Shown: positions 1 to 8,829 of the stretch, one piece after another
Position numbering within the stretch: position 1 is the first letter of the stretch
Layout of the letters: every line of letters begins with the position of its first letter
Assembly (NCBI RefSeq): GCF_014699035.1
Contig: NZ_JACXAA010000005.1
Location: 310,001-374,000 of the forward strand
DNA length: 64,000 nt
Origin: Spirosoma validum
GTDB lineage: Bacteria; Bacteroidota; Bacteroidia; Cytophagales; Spirosomataceae
Direction of reading: 5' to 3'
Position numbers and translations under genes: made by a program
Notes under the pieces: model-generated
Told to the model about the DNA's origin: nothing
Seen by the model: only the letters and a program-made list of their open reading frames with translations
Database searches by the model: none

Positions 1-615
1 AACACGTAGTGAATTGCCCACCATTTCGTAGAGCGTACCCCGTATGTCCTGCAAAAACAGGCGATTGTTCGAGCCGGGCATTCCCTCCATTTTGTTGATA
101 CGGGCCAGCGGGATTTTCTGGGCAGTGGCCGGGGCCGTCATCACTTCGGTGAGGTCGACTCGTAGACCCGCCGGCAGAATACCGGCCGCAATCGGATTCT
201 TCTGTGGAGGCCCTAGGCGTTCATCCGTAACGCCGATCGCCTTTCGTTGCTGGGAGTAAATATACGCCAGTAGTGCATCCAGGTCCGTGTTTTTCAGATG
301 CTCGAACGAAGGCATGGCCTGTTTGTATTCGTCAAACAACTGATTTGCCCGGATATCGCCACGGTCAATCGCATCGGGGGCATTATGAATAAAGTCTTTG
401 ATCCACTGAGCCGGTACATCAGACGTTACCGTAGCCAGATTAGGGCCTATTCCTTTCTGGGAGAAGTTATGACAGGCTGAGCAATTTTGCTGAAACAGTT
501 GCTTCCCGACGGCAATTGTCTGACTATTGGTTGAGTAGGCCGTTTGGGATGATTGAGCAAGTGCATCCTCCTGGAATAGACATAGGCCTACAAGCCAACC
601 GATTAGATAAGTCAT
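1..615 (-). CDS. Cytochrome c / PQQ-type sugar dehydrogenase, N-terminal part (cut by window edge)
   Basis: Reading the minus strand gives an open frame that runs off the left edge. From the ATG at 615 it opens with a hydrophobic signal peptide ending near Ala-Gln. A class I cytochrome c domain follows, with the heme motif CSACH (about 472-486) and a later Met-rich segment (KQAMPSF) that could give the axial methionine. The sequence then enters a region resembling the start of a soluble PQQ glucose/sorbosone dehydrogenase beta-propeller (LARINKMEGMPGSNNRLFLQDIRG). I infer a periplasmic sugar or alcohol oxidase passing electrons to its own heme. An upstream in-frame ATG at 687 adds 24 residues without improving the signal peptide, so 615 is preferred. 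The substrate cannot be told. Confidence 0.7.
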   Translation of the reverse strand, partial: MTYLIGWLVGLCLFQEDALAQSSQTAYSTNSQTIAVGKQLFQQNCSACHNFSQKGIGPNLATVTSDVPAQWIKDFIHNAPDAIDRGDIRANQLFDEYKQAMPSFEHLKNTDLDALLAYIYSQQRKAIGVTDERLGPPQKNPIAAGILPAGLRVDLTEVMTAPATAQKIPLARINKMEGMPGSNNRLFLQDIRGTLYEMVGNSLRV

Positions 616-889
616 TCGGCGGGGAATGAGGGCTACAAAAACAGTAAACGATGAGGGTTGAGAGAAAACGAACGTATCACTTGCCATAGAAAAACGACTG
701 ACTGCGATGATTCAATAACGTGTAAATCTGATGATAAAAGAGCTATTGACAGGAAGTTACCTATCCAACGCAGAGAATTGTCGCGCTGAGCGGAATACGT
801 TTAGCGAGGAGTATGGTTATACACAGTTGGTTTTGCGCTTTCTAAAAGAGTACAGCCCTGAATGCTTTGGGTAGTAAATCGCAATCTTT

Positions 890-1870
890 ATGGATCAAAT
901 AAACTGGGGGATTATTGGTTGCGGAGACGTAACGGAAGTGAAAAGTGGTCCGGCATTTAACAAAGTACCGCATTCGCGATTAGTAGCCGTTATGCGCCGG
1001 GATGCCGAAAAAGCTGCTGATTACGCCAAACGGCATAATGTACCGAAGTGGTACACCGATGCGGATGCGCTGATCAATGATCCGAATATTAACGCCATCT
1101 ACGTAGCAACACCGCCCGATTCCCACGAGGATTATGCCATCCGGGCGATGCGGGCGGGAAAACCCGTATACGTAGAGAAACCGATGGCACGTAACTCGGC
1201 TGAATGCGACGCCATGAATCAGGTGAGTCGGGAAACGGGTATGCCTTTGTTCGTTGCGTTTTATCGGCGGGCGCTTCCGTATTTTCTGAAAATAAAAGAG
1301 CTGGTTGAACATAAAGTGATTGGTGATGTTCGCTACGTTCAGATTCAGTTGAACTGGCAGCCAGCGGACAGAGAATTGGGCAAAGCACCCGAACCGAACT
1401 GGCGAGTCTCTCCCGCCATATCGGGAGGAGGACTTTTGCATGATTTAGCTTCTCATCAGTTCGATTTTCTGGAATACGTATTCGGTCCCATTAAAACCGC
1501 CAGCGGTATCGCCCGGAATCAGGCAGGTTTATATGAAGCCGACGACATCGTTGCCGCTACGTTCGAATTTGAATCCGGCGTATTAGGAACGGGCAACTGG
1601 TGCTGGACCGTGAACAAAGAACAACGTATCGAAGAAACGCAGTTTATCGGCTCCAAAGGGAAAATTTCCTTCTCGTATTTCGAAAAATACCACATTACGG
1701 TAGAAACCGAAGCAGGCGTCGAAGAACACAACGTCCCCTTTCCAGAGCACGTACAGCAACCTCTGATTGAACAGATTGTGAATGAACTTCGAGGCAATGG
1801 AAAATCGCCAAGTACGGGCGAAACGGGCGCGCGGGCGAATCAACTTATCGACTGGATAACGGCGAAATAA
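890..1870 (+). CDS. Gfo/Idh/MocA family oxidoreductase
   Basis: A 326-residue NAD(P)-dependent oxidoreductase of the Gfo/Idh/MocA family, probably acting on a sugar, inositol or related polyol. The N-terminal Rossmann fold shows IIGCGDV at residues 8-14. The family motif EKPMA lies at 96-100, with the lysine expected in catalysis. The C-terminal half has the usual alpha/beta domain, including GGGLLHDLASHQFD, where the His and Asp are typical. There is no signal peptide, so it is cytoplasmic, unlike the second family member at 18016. It stands alone; its stop is two bases from the stop of the convergent gene. The substrate is not predictable from sequence. Confidence 0.9.
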   Translation: MDQINWGIIGCGDVTEVKSGPAFNKVPHSRLVAVMRRDAEKAADYAKRHNVPKWYTDADALINDPNINAIYVATPPDSHEDYAIRAMRAGKPVYVEKPMARNSAECDAMNQVSRETGMPLFVAFYRRALPYFLKIKELVEHKVIGDVRYVQIQLNWQPADRELGKAPEPNWRVSPAISGGGLLHDLASHQFDFLEYVFGPIKTASGIARNQAGLYEADDIVAATFEFESGVLGTGNWCWTVNKEQRIEETQFIGSKGKISFSYFEKYHITVETEAGVEEHNVPFPEHVQQPLIEQIVNELRGNGKSPSTGETGARANQLIDWITAK

Positions 1871-1872
1871 CA

Positions 1873-3099
1873 CTAGCCCACTACGTCGAACGTCAATCCA
1901 GCAAAGCTTTGTAAACGCTCGATTAACCGGTGGCCAAATAGCACGGCAGGTGTATAAAAACCACCTGGCTTATCCGTTTTTGCTATATCCTGAGCTAAGC
2001 ATAAGCCAGCCTGGGAAATCATTTTCGCGGTAGAGCCATAACCCGGATCGCGGTCGCCCGAAACGCGTACGGTCAGGCTTTGTCCCGATTCGGTTTGTCC
2101 ATACACCTCGTGTACAAAATAACCGGTACGTTGCGCTTCCGGACTGGGACCTTCACCGGGTTTCGGTAAGAACAGGTGTATAAACCCCCGGATCGGCGGA
2201 ATGGCAACGGCTACCATAAACCCACCCGTTGCCATCGTAACAGCGGCTGCGCCCATGAAACCCAGCGGCCCTTTGCCCGTACGCACGGCCTCATTGTACG
2301 TAAAGTTTTTGTGGTAGTGCAACAGCGCATTGGACCGCTGAACTACGCGTTCGTTTACGGCCGCCATGACAAACGGGGCCACCCATGCCTTCGCATCAGT
2401 ATCGTAGACCACCGACATAATGGGTTTCTGTTTAGGCCGAACATACTCAACGGGTGGGCAAATGGAGTAGGGGTTAGCGAGTTCCTTCCGTAACGTAGCG
2501 TCGCCAGAGGCTTTTTTCACCAAATTTAACATGCTGGCAATCGTGCCACCCGATACACCCCCTTTGGCGGCTTTCACGCGCATTTTCACCGTTGAACAAT
2601 ACTGTCCGAAGCGTTCTTTCGCCTGCTGTTGTAGAAAATAAACGCCCATATCAGACGGAATGGAATCGTAGCCGCAACTGTGCACGATACGCGCCCCGGT
2701 TTGCTGGGCAGTCGCTTCATATTTTTCGATCATGCGCTTTATCCAGGGGGCTTCGCCGGTCAGGTCGCAATAATCGGTGCCGGTTTCCGCGCAGGCTTTT
2801 ATTAGTGGTTCCCCATACAAAGCGTACGGGCCAACTGTAGACATGACTACTTTCGTTTTCGTACACAGGTTCCTGAGTGCGTCTGCCGATTGCGCATCCG
2901 CTACGACGATTGGCAACGGATCAGCCGACTTGCCCAACGTAGTACGCAACGCCAGAAGCTTACTTTCTGACCGACCCGCAATGGCCCAGTTTACAGGACC
3001 GTCAACACCGTACTGGTCAAACAGATAGCGGGTAATAATCTGGCCCACAAAACTGGTGGCGCCAAAGACAACAATATCGAACGCAGGGGAAGTAGGCAT
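1873..3099 (-). CDS. Saccharopine dehydrogenase-like NAD(P)-binding protein (trans-acting enoyl reductase type)
   Basis: A 408-residue protein beginning with a dinucleotide-binding Rossmann motif (FGATSFVGQIITRYL, about residues 12-26), followed by the pattern seen in saccharopine-dehydrogenase-like proteins and mycobacterial trans-acting enoyl reductases (GPYALYGEPLIKACAETGTDYCDLTGE, split here by description only). A hydrophobic stretch near residues 285-315 could sit on a membrane surface. The family reduces double bonds in lipid precursors in some bacteria, but members elsewhere are uncharacterised, so function here is only a family-level guess. It is divergent from padR at 3222, and the tandem repeats in the shared 120-bp spacer could control it too. 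Confidence 0.8.
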   Translation of the reverse strand: MPTSPAFDIVVFGATSFVGQIITRYLFDQYGVDGPVNWAIAGRSESKLLALRTTLGKSADPLPIVVADAQSADALRNLCTKTKVVMSTVGPYALYGEPLIKACAETGTDYCDLTGEAPWIKRMIEKYEATAQQTGARIVHSCGYDSIPSDMGVYFLQQQAKERFGQYCSTVKMRVKAAKGGVSGGTIASMLNLVKKASGDATLRKELANPYSICPPVEYVRPKQKPIMSVVYDTDAKAWVAPFVMAAVNERVVQRSNALLHYHKNFTYNEAVRTGKGPLGFMGAAAVTMATGGFMVAVAIPPIRGFIHLFLPKPGEGPSPEAQRTGYFVHEVYGQTESGQSLTVRVSGDRDPGYGSTAKMISQAGLCLAQDIAKTDKPGGFYTPAVLFGHRLIERLQSFAGLTFDVVG

Positions 3100-3132
3100 A
3101 CAGTGAACTATAACAACGCTAACCGAAAAAAT

Positions 3133-3192
3133 ATTTTACATACAAGTACTGAATTAATAAAAGCAATTTTACATACATTTGGTGAATTAATA
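3133..3192. promoter_or_regulatory. Tandem operator-like repeat upstream of padR
   Basis: The composite unit ATTTTACATAC, 7 variable bases, then GAATTAATA occurs twice: 3133-3143 with 3151-3159, and 3166-3176 with 3184-3192. The offset is exactly 33 bp, about three helical turns. The second copy covers the promoter box at 3174-3181. The position, between padR and the divergent gene, fits an operator bound by PadR itself, since autorepression is common in that family. The binding role is inferred. Confidence 0.6.
3174..3181 (+). promoter_or_regulatory. Promoter -7 box for padR operon
   Basis: TACATTTG matches the Bacteroidota -7 consensus TAnnTTTG and lies 40 bp before the padR ATG. It sits inside the second operator-like repeat. 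No clear -33 element was seen. Confidence 0.5.
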
Positions 3193-3221
3193 GATTCTGA
3201 ACTGCAACAACGCATAAACCT

Positions 3222-3557
3222 ATGAAAGGGACCAACCTGGGGGAATTTGAAGAACTGGTGTTGCTGACCATTGCCGCACTGGTGAACGACGCGTATAGCG
3301 TAGCCGTTTGCGACGAACTGGAAAAACACACCGGGCGAGCCGCCAAACTAGGTGTCGTGCATGCCGTGCTGAATCGGCTGGAAGAGAAGGGACTGGTGAA
3401 AAGCAGAATGGGCGAATCGACCAGTGCGCGGGGAGGAAAACGTAAGCGCTATTACGAGGTAACCCACGCCGGGAAAGTAGCGCTGACCAAAGCCAAAGAA
3501 GTGCGCGAATCACTCTGGAATATCATTCCCGGATTCAATCTGGAAGGCTCGCTATGA
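3222..3557 (+). CDS. PadR family transcriptional regulator
   Basis: A 111-residue winged-helix protein. The family pattern is visible: an N-terminal LGEFEELVLLTIAAL helix, VVHAVLNRLEEKGLVKSR as recognition helix, and GGKRKRYYEVTHAGK as the wing. PadR proteins repress nearby genes and respond to small molecules or cell-envelope stress. The stop overlaps the start of the permease at 3554 in the sequence ATGA, so the two are translated as a unit. This regulator-permease arrangement is common in Cytophagales. Autoregulation through the tandem repeats at 3133-3192 is likely. Confidence 0.93.
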   Translation: MKGTNLGEFEELVLLTIAALVNDAYSVAVCDELEKHTGRAAKLGVVHAVLNRLEEKGLVKSRMGESTSARGGKRKRYYEVTHAGKVALTKAKEVRESLWNIIPGFNLEGSL

Positions 3558-6223
3558 ACCGATTTGACAGCCAGAATGATCGATTCGAAAACCAACCCGA
3601 CGTACCGCAACCACCCCGCTGGGCGCAGCGTTTGCTATGTTGGTATTGTCGGCCCGACTTGCTCGAAGATTTGCAGGGCGACCTGAATGAGTATTTTGAG
3701 CGTAACGTAAAAGCCAAAGGAGCCAGACGTGCCCGACTGATTTACTGCCTCGATGCCCTGAAGTTTTTCAGACCGTACACCGTTCGTAAACCCGATTTCA
3801 TAAACCTTTTCATTCACTGGATCATGATTGGCAGCTACCTCAAAACGTCCCGACGCAGTCTGGTACGTAACAAACTCTTTTCCTTCATCAACATCTTCGG
3901 GCTGGCCGTGAGCATGTCGGTTGGTTTACTGGTCATTGCCTTTGTTTCTGACCTGCGTTCCTACGACGATTTCCACGAGAAGAAAGATCGGACTTACCGC
4001 GTCATCACTACGTATCAAACGCCGGAACAACCCAGCATGGATCTGGCGTCGACATCGGTGAAAGTGGGTAAAAAAATTCGGGAAGCTGTTACGGGAGTGG
4101 AGGACGTAGCGATTCTGCGGAATGGCTTTGGCGGAGATGCAACGGTTGGCGAGACCAACGTACCGCTAGACGGGTTATGGGCGGATGCCTCTTTTTTCAA
4201 GGTCTTCACCTTCCCCTTGCTGGAAGGCGATCCGGCCACAGCTCTGAAAGAACCGTACTCGCTGGTACTGACCGAAAAAACGGCGAAGAAACTCTTTGGC
4301 GACGTTGATCCGCTGGGGAAATCGGTCCGAATGGATACGCTGACGTATAAAGTGACGGGCTTACTGAAAGACGTTCCTAAGCTATCCCATCTTCAGTTTG
4401 AGGCTCTTGCTTCGTTTTCAACAACGGATGCGCAATTTGCCAGAAAAGACCCCAATTTTTACAACTGGGACAATATCTGGCAGAATTACGTGTACCTTGT
4501 GTTACCGAAAAACGGTGATCCGCAGGTTGTGCAGACTACGCTGGATAAGCTGAATAAACAGGAAAATACCCAGCTGGCGAGTAAAAAGATTTCCATTTCA
4601 GCATCGCTTCAACCGCTTAAAACGATTGCATTAGGGAGACGGATGGACAATCCCATTGGTCCTACCATGACGCCGATTGTCGTATGGGTTTTGAGCGGTC
4701 TTGCCTTTGTCATTATTCTGTCGGCCTGTTTCAATTACACCAATCTTTCCATTGCCCGGTCCCTTCGTCGTTCGCGGGAGGTGGGCATTCGTAAAATTAT
4801 CGGTGCCTTGAAAAGTCACGTACTGGGGCAGTTTATGGCTGAATCGGTGATCATTTCCCTGCTGGCGCTCGTGTTCTCCTTTGCTCTGTTTCTATTTTTG
4901 CGAACGGAATTCCTCAGTCTCAGCCCATTTATTGAACGGGTAGTTTCCCTTCAGCTTTCCGTTCAGCTTATTTTCTACTTTATTGGACTTGCTACGTTGG
5001 TGGGGCTGGCCGCGGGTTTTCTGCCTGCCTTATTCCTGGCCCGGATTAACCCGGTCCAGGTGCTGAAAGACGTATCAGGACTAAAACTGTTCCGGCACAT
5101 CACCATGCGCAAGGTCTTGATTGTCATGCAGTATACGTTTTCGCTGATCTTTATCGCCACGACACTCATTAGTTATAAGCAGTACCGTGGGTTTCTGACG
5201 CTCGACCTGGGTTTTAAGACCGAGAACATCCTGAATATCCGGTTGCAGGGTAACAAAGGAGACGTATTGGCGAAAGAATTGGCCGAAATTCCAACCGTAC
5301 GCGAAATGTCTAAATCGATGATGATTACCAGTTTGGGGAGTATTCATGGTACGTCGATGAAGTATAAAAATCCGCAGGACTCAGCGATGGTCTGGCTCAA
5401 CCTTGTCGATGAGCATTATCTGCCCGTTCATCAGCATAAGATGGTTGCCGGTACCAATTTTACGCTACGTCCCAAAAAAGGCGAGGAAAGCGAAATCATT
5501 GTCAATGAGCAGGTGCTGAAACGCTTCAGCATTGCCAGACGGAATCCGCTGAAAGCCCTTGGCGAACAAGTAGTTGTCGATAAAAAGAACCTTACAATTG
5601 TCGGGGTGCTCAAAGACTTTCATTACGGAACCGTGGAGAAAAAAATTGAACCCGTGATGTTCCGCTATTCTGCCGATGAACCCGGCGGGTTTCTCAACGT
5701 GAAGATCAGCGCTACCGATCTGCCAGCCACAATGGAACGTATCGAGACAGCCTGGCAGAAGGTTGATAAAGTGCATCCATTAGATGCTAAATTCTATGAT
5801 GACCAGATTGAGGAAGCATACAGTCAGTTTTCGGTCATGATCAAGGTCATTGGCTTCATTACGTTCCTGGCCATTTGTATTGCATCGCTGGGTTTATTCG
5901 GCATGGTGGTCTTTACCACCGAAACCCGGTTAAAGGAAATTAGTATCCGAAAAGTGCTGGGCGCCAGCGAACGTAGTTTGGTGTACCAGTTAAGCAAAGG
6001 ATTTCTGGCCCTGCTTGTGGTCGCTACGCTGGTGGCGCTTCCAGCAACGTATTTCTTCTTCGACGGCGTTGTTCTGACCAACTTCGCCTACCATCAGCCG
6101 ATTGGTTTAGGAGAATTATTGACCAGCGTTCTGATCATTATGCTGCTGGCCTTTGTACTGATTGGCTCCCAAACCCTAAAAGCCGCCCGAAAGAATCCGG
6201 CGAACGTATTGAAAAGTGAGTAA
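3554..6223 (+). CDS. FtsX/MacB-like ABC transporter permease with N-terminal prefix domain
   Basis: An 889-residue permease. Residues 1-90 form a soluble prefix domain (PRWAQRLLCWYCRPDLLEDLQGDL) known from PadR-linked permeases. TM1 follows at about 110-130, then a MacB-type periplasmic domain, a first FtsX domain with three TMs (about 375-490, including RSREVGIRKIIGA), another TM near 520-540, a second periplasmic domain and a C-terminal FtsX domain (LKEISIRKVLGAS). The duplicated layout is that of MacB/LolE-like permeases that move lipids, peptides or antibiotics by mechanotransmission. No ATPase gene is adjacent, so it must use one encoded elsewhere or act differently. It ends one base before the stop of the convergent gene. 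Confidence 0.9.
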   Translation: MNRFDSQNDRFENQPDVPQPPRWAQRLLCWYCRPDLLEDLQGDLNEYFERNVKAKGARRARLIYCLDALKFFRPYTVRKPDFINLFIHWIMIGSYLKTSRRSLVRNKLFSFINIFGLAVSMSVGLLVIAFVSDLRSYDDFHEKKDRTYRVITTYQTPEQPSMDLASTSVKVGKKIREAVTGVEDVAILRNGFGGDATVGETNVPLDGLWADASFFKVFTFPLLEGDPATALKEPYSLVLTEKTAKKLFGDVDPLGKSVRMDTLTYKVTGLLKDVPKLSHLQFEALASFSTTDAQFARKDPNFYNWDNIWQNYVYLVLPKNGDPQVVQTTLDKLNKQENTQLASKKISISASLQPLKTIALGRRMDNPIGPTMTPIVVWVLSGLAFVIILSACFNYTNLSIARSLRRSREVGIRKIIGALKSHVLGQFMAESVIISLLALVFSFALFLFLRTEFLSLSPFIERVVSLQLSVQLIFYFIGLATLVGLAAGFLPALFLARINPVQVLKDVSGLKLFRHITMRKVLIVMQYTFSLIFIATTLISYKQYRGFLTLDLGFKTENILNIRLQGNKGDVLAKELAEIPTVREMSKSMMITSLGSIHGTSMKYKNPQDSAMVWLNLVDEHYLPVHQHKMVAGTNFTLRPKKGEESEIIVNEQVLKRFSIARRNPLKALGEQVVVDKKNLTIVGVLKDFHYGTVEKKIEPVMFRYSADEPGGFLNVKISATDLPATMERIETAWQKVDKVHPLDAKFYDDQIEEAYSQFSVMIKVIGFITFLAICIASLGLFGMVVFTTETRLKEISIRKVLGASERSLVYQLSKGFLALLVVATLVALPATYFFFDGVVLTNFAYHQPIGLGELLTSVLIIMLLAFVLIGSQTLKAARKNPANVLKSE

Positions 6224-6742
6224 TTACTTCGGGTCGTTGTAACCGTTGGCGACGCGCTGAAACTCGGTAATGATGTCGTGAATGTGTGGGTTATACAGGC
6301 TGGTAATGAGGGTGATGTAATACGCCTGTCCGTCAGTCAGATCGTGAATCATATAATCGAAGCGGACCATTGTTCCCGGATTGTAAGTCTGAAACCAACT
6401 GGCAAATTTGCGTTCCCGAGACTTTTGTCGCCCGTCGGATGAGTCGCAGATGTAAATGGTGATTGCCAGGCTAGTGCGGGTATAGAAATCCCGGATGATT
6501 GCGGCAAGGGTGGCCGGAACGACAAGATCCAATGGCGGTTGTTTCCCTGTTGGATTATCGACCAGGTCGATTACTAATTCGTAAACATCTTTATGAAAAG
6601 CCCACTCCTCACTAATAATGTACGGAGTGGGCTTGAATCGAACCAGGTAGGCTATACCCGTTGAAGTTGTAAATGCGTAAATATTGTCATTACCCCCTTC
6701 GAAGCGAAAAGGATAATTAGTTGGTGGATTCGTTGGTTCCAC
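6224..6742 (-). CDS. DUF6169-like hypothetical protein
   Basis: A 172-residue cytoplasmic protein without signal peptide or membrane segment. The start (YPFRFEGGNDNIYAFTTSTGIAYLVRFKPTPY) and the later YICDSSDGRQKSRERKFASWF segment resemble the Bacteroidota family DUF6169; I recall this rather than having searched it. Function is unknown. It is the second gene of a two-gene unit: its start lies 26 bp inside the 63-residue gene at 6717-6908. Its stop codon directly abuts the stop of the convergent permease, leaving no intergenic base. Confidence 0.65.
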   Translation of the reverse strand: MEPTNPPTNYPFRFEGGNDNIYAFTTSTGIAYLVRFKPTPYIISEEWAFHKDVYELVIDLVDNPTGKQPPLDLVVPATLAAIIRDFYTRTSLAITIYICDSSDGRQKSRERKFASWFQTYNPGTMVRFDYMIHDLTDGQAYYITLITSLYNPHIHDIITEFQRVANGYNDPK

Positions 6743-6908
6743 TCAGCTTCCTGAGTTCGGCGATCGTTTCCTGCAAATGGGGATCGTTTTTATAGCGTTC
6801 GGCAGCAGTTTTTCGCTCCTCTTCTTTCTCGGCGACCATCCGCTTGACACCCTTGAGGAAACGTTCATACGCTTCCCGATCTTTGGTTGTTGGCTGTTGC
6901 GTTTCCAT
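6717..6908 (-). CDS. Small charged protein upstream of the DUF6169-like gene
   Basis: A 63-residue, highly charged and probably helical protein (Lys/Glu-rich middle AEKEEERKTAAERY). It overlaps the next gene by 26 bp in another frame, which suggests translational coupling and makes the call more than a chance frame. The small-protein-first layout resembles toxin-antitoxin or regulator-partner pairs, but no known antitoxin fold is recognisable. Function unknown. Confidence 0.55.
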   Translation of the reverse strand: METQQPTTKDREAYERFLKGVKRMVAEKEEERKTAAERYKNDPHLQETIAELRKLSGTNESTN

Positions 6909-6965
6909 CGTTGTCGTAATTAATGCTCATCGAAGATACAATTTTTTTGCCAGAAAAGTTGATCA

Positions 6966-8039
6966 TCACGTTAGGCTGCGTGTGGTAAACGACCTATACC
7001 AGCATCCAACGGCTCCCAGCCAACCCAACACTAACCACGCCCCAACGGGTAAGCCGAACATAATCGTAAGTAAGCCAATGACGAAAGCGGCTATGACGCC
7101 CGTGAGCCAACCTTCGGGCATCACATCATATTTATAGGCGAGGCTGTGCATCAGCATGATCCAGCCCCAGCCCGTTAACCAGAGCCAGACAACATAATCA
7201 AGCCGAATTTCAGCTGGGCAATTACGGATCAGAATCAACAGTTCGGGGAGCCAGAGTAGGCCATACGTTACTACGTATCGGCCAAAACGCTGTAACCATG
7301 ATAAGGGCAGGTTTTGCAGGAATAGCAAATACTGTCGCTCAAAAGCGCTGACTTGTCCACCTACCTGCGAATGTCCCAGAACGGCCAGCAGCAGACCGAT
7401 GAGCAGTAAGCGCTGGTCGTAGTCGTCAGTAGGGTAGAGCCGACAGACGCCTGCCAGCAGCAAGCCCGAAAAGGCTTTTGTCAGTACGAATGAGAGAGGT
7501 TCGTGCCGGAGCCAATACGTTGGGAAAAAGAGTTCGTATGGTAATTTGAACGTAAAGTTTGGTAATCGGAACGTATCGGGGCTGGGGTGGCGAAGTCGAT
7601 GGTCGTTCATGGCAGCGCCCACGCCAACCAGGATCATTACGTAAATAACAATCGCACTCAGCGAATCCCATTTCTGGTAGGTTGTGGCAATCTGAACCAT
7701 CCAGCCTGCATACGCAATGATGGGAAACAACAACGCTATTTGTATCGCCAGCCACAGCACGTAGCGTGTTACATTCGGTACGAGCCAGAAGGATTGAAGA
7801 AACAAATGCTCGGGTGCGCTTAACGCCTGCCGGACGAACGAGGTGGTTTTTAGCAAATACAAACCCCACAAAACAAACACAATCGCCAATAGAAACGGCG
7901 AACCGAGGGCCGCGGTAATCAGCGCTTTGTGTTCACGGGCGCTTAGAAAACCAAACGCCAACAGAACAATGACCAGAAACGTACCGGCGTTTCTGGCGTA
8001 GAATGGTCCGACGAAAATTCGATTCAGAAACGTCAACAT
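6966..8039 (-). CDS. ABC transporter membrane subunit (predicted)
   Basis: A 357-residue integral membrane protein with about eight hydrophobic segments spread over its length and short charged loops. I do not recognise a named family. The ATG overlaps the stop of the upstream ATPase gene in the sequence ATGA (8038-8041 region), so the two are coupled and this is most likely the ATPase's membrane partner. The pair would be an exporter of the two-gene type. Substrate unknown. Confidence 0.75.
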   Translation of the reverse strand: MLTFLNRIFVGPFYARNAGTFLVIVLLAFGFLSAREHKALITAALGSPFLLAIVFVLWGLYLLKTTSFVRQALSAPEHLFLQSFWLVPNVTRYVLWLAIQIALLFPIIAYAGWMVQIATTYQKWDSLSAIVIYVMILVGVGAAMNDHRLRHPSPDTFRLPNFTFKLPYELFFPTYWLRHEPLSFVLTKAFSGLLLAGVCRLYPTDDYDQRLLLIGLLLAVLGHSQVGGQVSAFERQYLLFLQNLPLSWLQRFGRYVVTYGLLWLPELLILIRNCPAEIRLDYVVWLWLTGWGWIMLMHSLAYKYDVMPEGWLTGVIAAFVIGLLTIMFGLPVGAWLVLGWLGAVGCWYRSFTTRSLT

Positions 8040-8683
8040 CAGACTTGTTCGGTTACGGCTGTAATGACGCCCTCGCCAACTTGCCAGGTGCCCGTCAGAT
8101 CAAGGCCCGTCAGGCTGATGTCCTGATGTGAGGTGAGCAGAAACGATACGTTCTGTTCGGCGCGGAGTTGCCGAATGTAATCGAACAGACGGGCGGCTGT
8201 CGCTATGTCTAATGTCGTCAAGGGTTCGTCCAGCAGCACGAGTTGGGGCGTTCCGAGTAAGGCCAGCAGCAGGGATAATTTCTTGAGCATACCGCTTGAG
8301 AACGTACCGGTTGTCTGCGTCCAGAATTTATTTACGCCCAGTGTTTCCAGTAACGTATCAACTTGACCCGCCGGTGATTGCTTGGCCTTTCCAACAAAGC
8401 CGACCAGATCGCGGGGTGTCAGAAACGAAGGATAAAGGGGTTCGGCTTCCGCGTAGTTTACGCGCATCCGGTACGCTACCGGGTCGCGGTTGATTTCGAA
8501 CTGATTATCCAGAAGAATCTCTCCCGAAAAGGGTAACAAACCCGCTACGGTACGGAAAAAAGTAGTTTTACCGGAGCCATTGCCTCCCCGAAAGTAGTGG
8601 ATACCCGACGGCAGGTGCAGTGCCGGTACGGTCAGTACGGTACGACCGTTATAAGCTTTGGTCAGGTTTGATACGGTGAGCAA
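8039..8683 (-). CDS. ABC transporter ATP-binding protein
   Basis: A 214-residue nucleotide-binding domain. Walker A is GGNGSGKTT (about residues 33-41). The signature loop reads FSSGMLKK instead of LSGGQ, a variation seen in small exporters of the BcrA/CcmA type. Walker B is LVLLDEPL and the H-loop is LLTSHQD. It is short for the class, with no extra C-terminal domain. It is translationally coupled to the membrane protein at 6966-8039. The region upstream holds a large inverted repeat (8701-8799) rather than a recognisable promoter. Confidence 0.9.
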   Translation of the reverse strand: MLTVSNLTKAYNGRTVLTVPALHLPSGIHYFRGGNGSGKTTFFRTVAGLLPFSGEILLDNQFEINRDPVAYRMRVNYAEAEPLYPSFLTPRDLVGFVGKAKQSPAGQVDTLLETLGVNKFWTQTTGTFSSGMLKKLSLLLALLGTPQLVLLDEPLTTLDIATAARLFDYIRQLRAEQNVSFLLTSHQDISLTGLDLTGTWQVGEGVITAVTEQV

Positions 8684-8700
8684 GGAGTGTGGGTTGTATG

Positions 8701-8799
8701 TGAAGTTTGTGGTTTGAGGTACCTACGGGCTTCAGCCCGTATTTAGCCTGGAATAACTTACGGGCTGAAGCCCGTAGGTATCTCATGCCACAAACTTCA
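8701..8799. repeat. Nested inverted repeat, 41-bp arms
   Basis: Arms 8701-8741 and 8759-8799 are reverse complements with three mismatches, separated by a 17-bp loop. Inside each arm lies a second palindrome, TACGGGCTTCAGCCCGTA (or its TGA-centred partner). The element fills most of the 146-bp gap between two minus-strand genes. The inner palindrome resembles a REP-type intergenic word found in various bacteria. It may act as a terminator or be a mobile repeat. Confidence 0.85.
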
Positions 8800-8829
8800 G
8801 CCTATGATCTGTAAACTACAAACCGCTCA

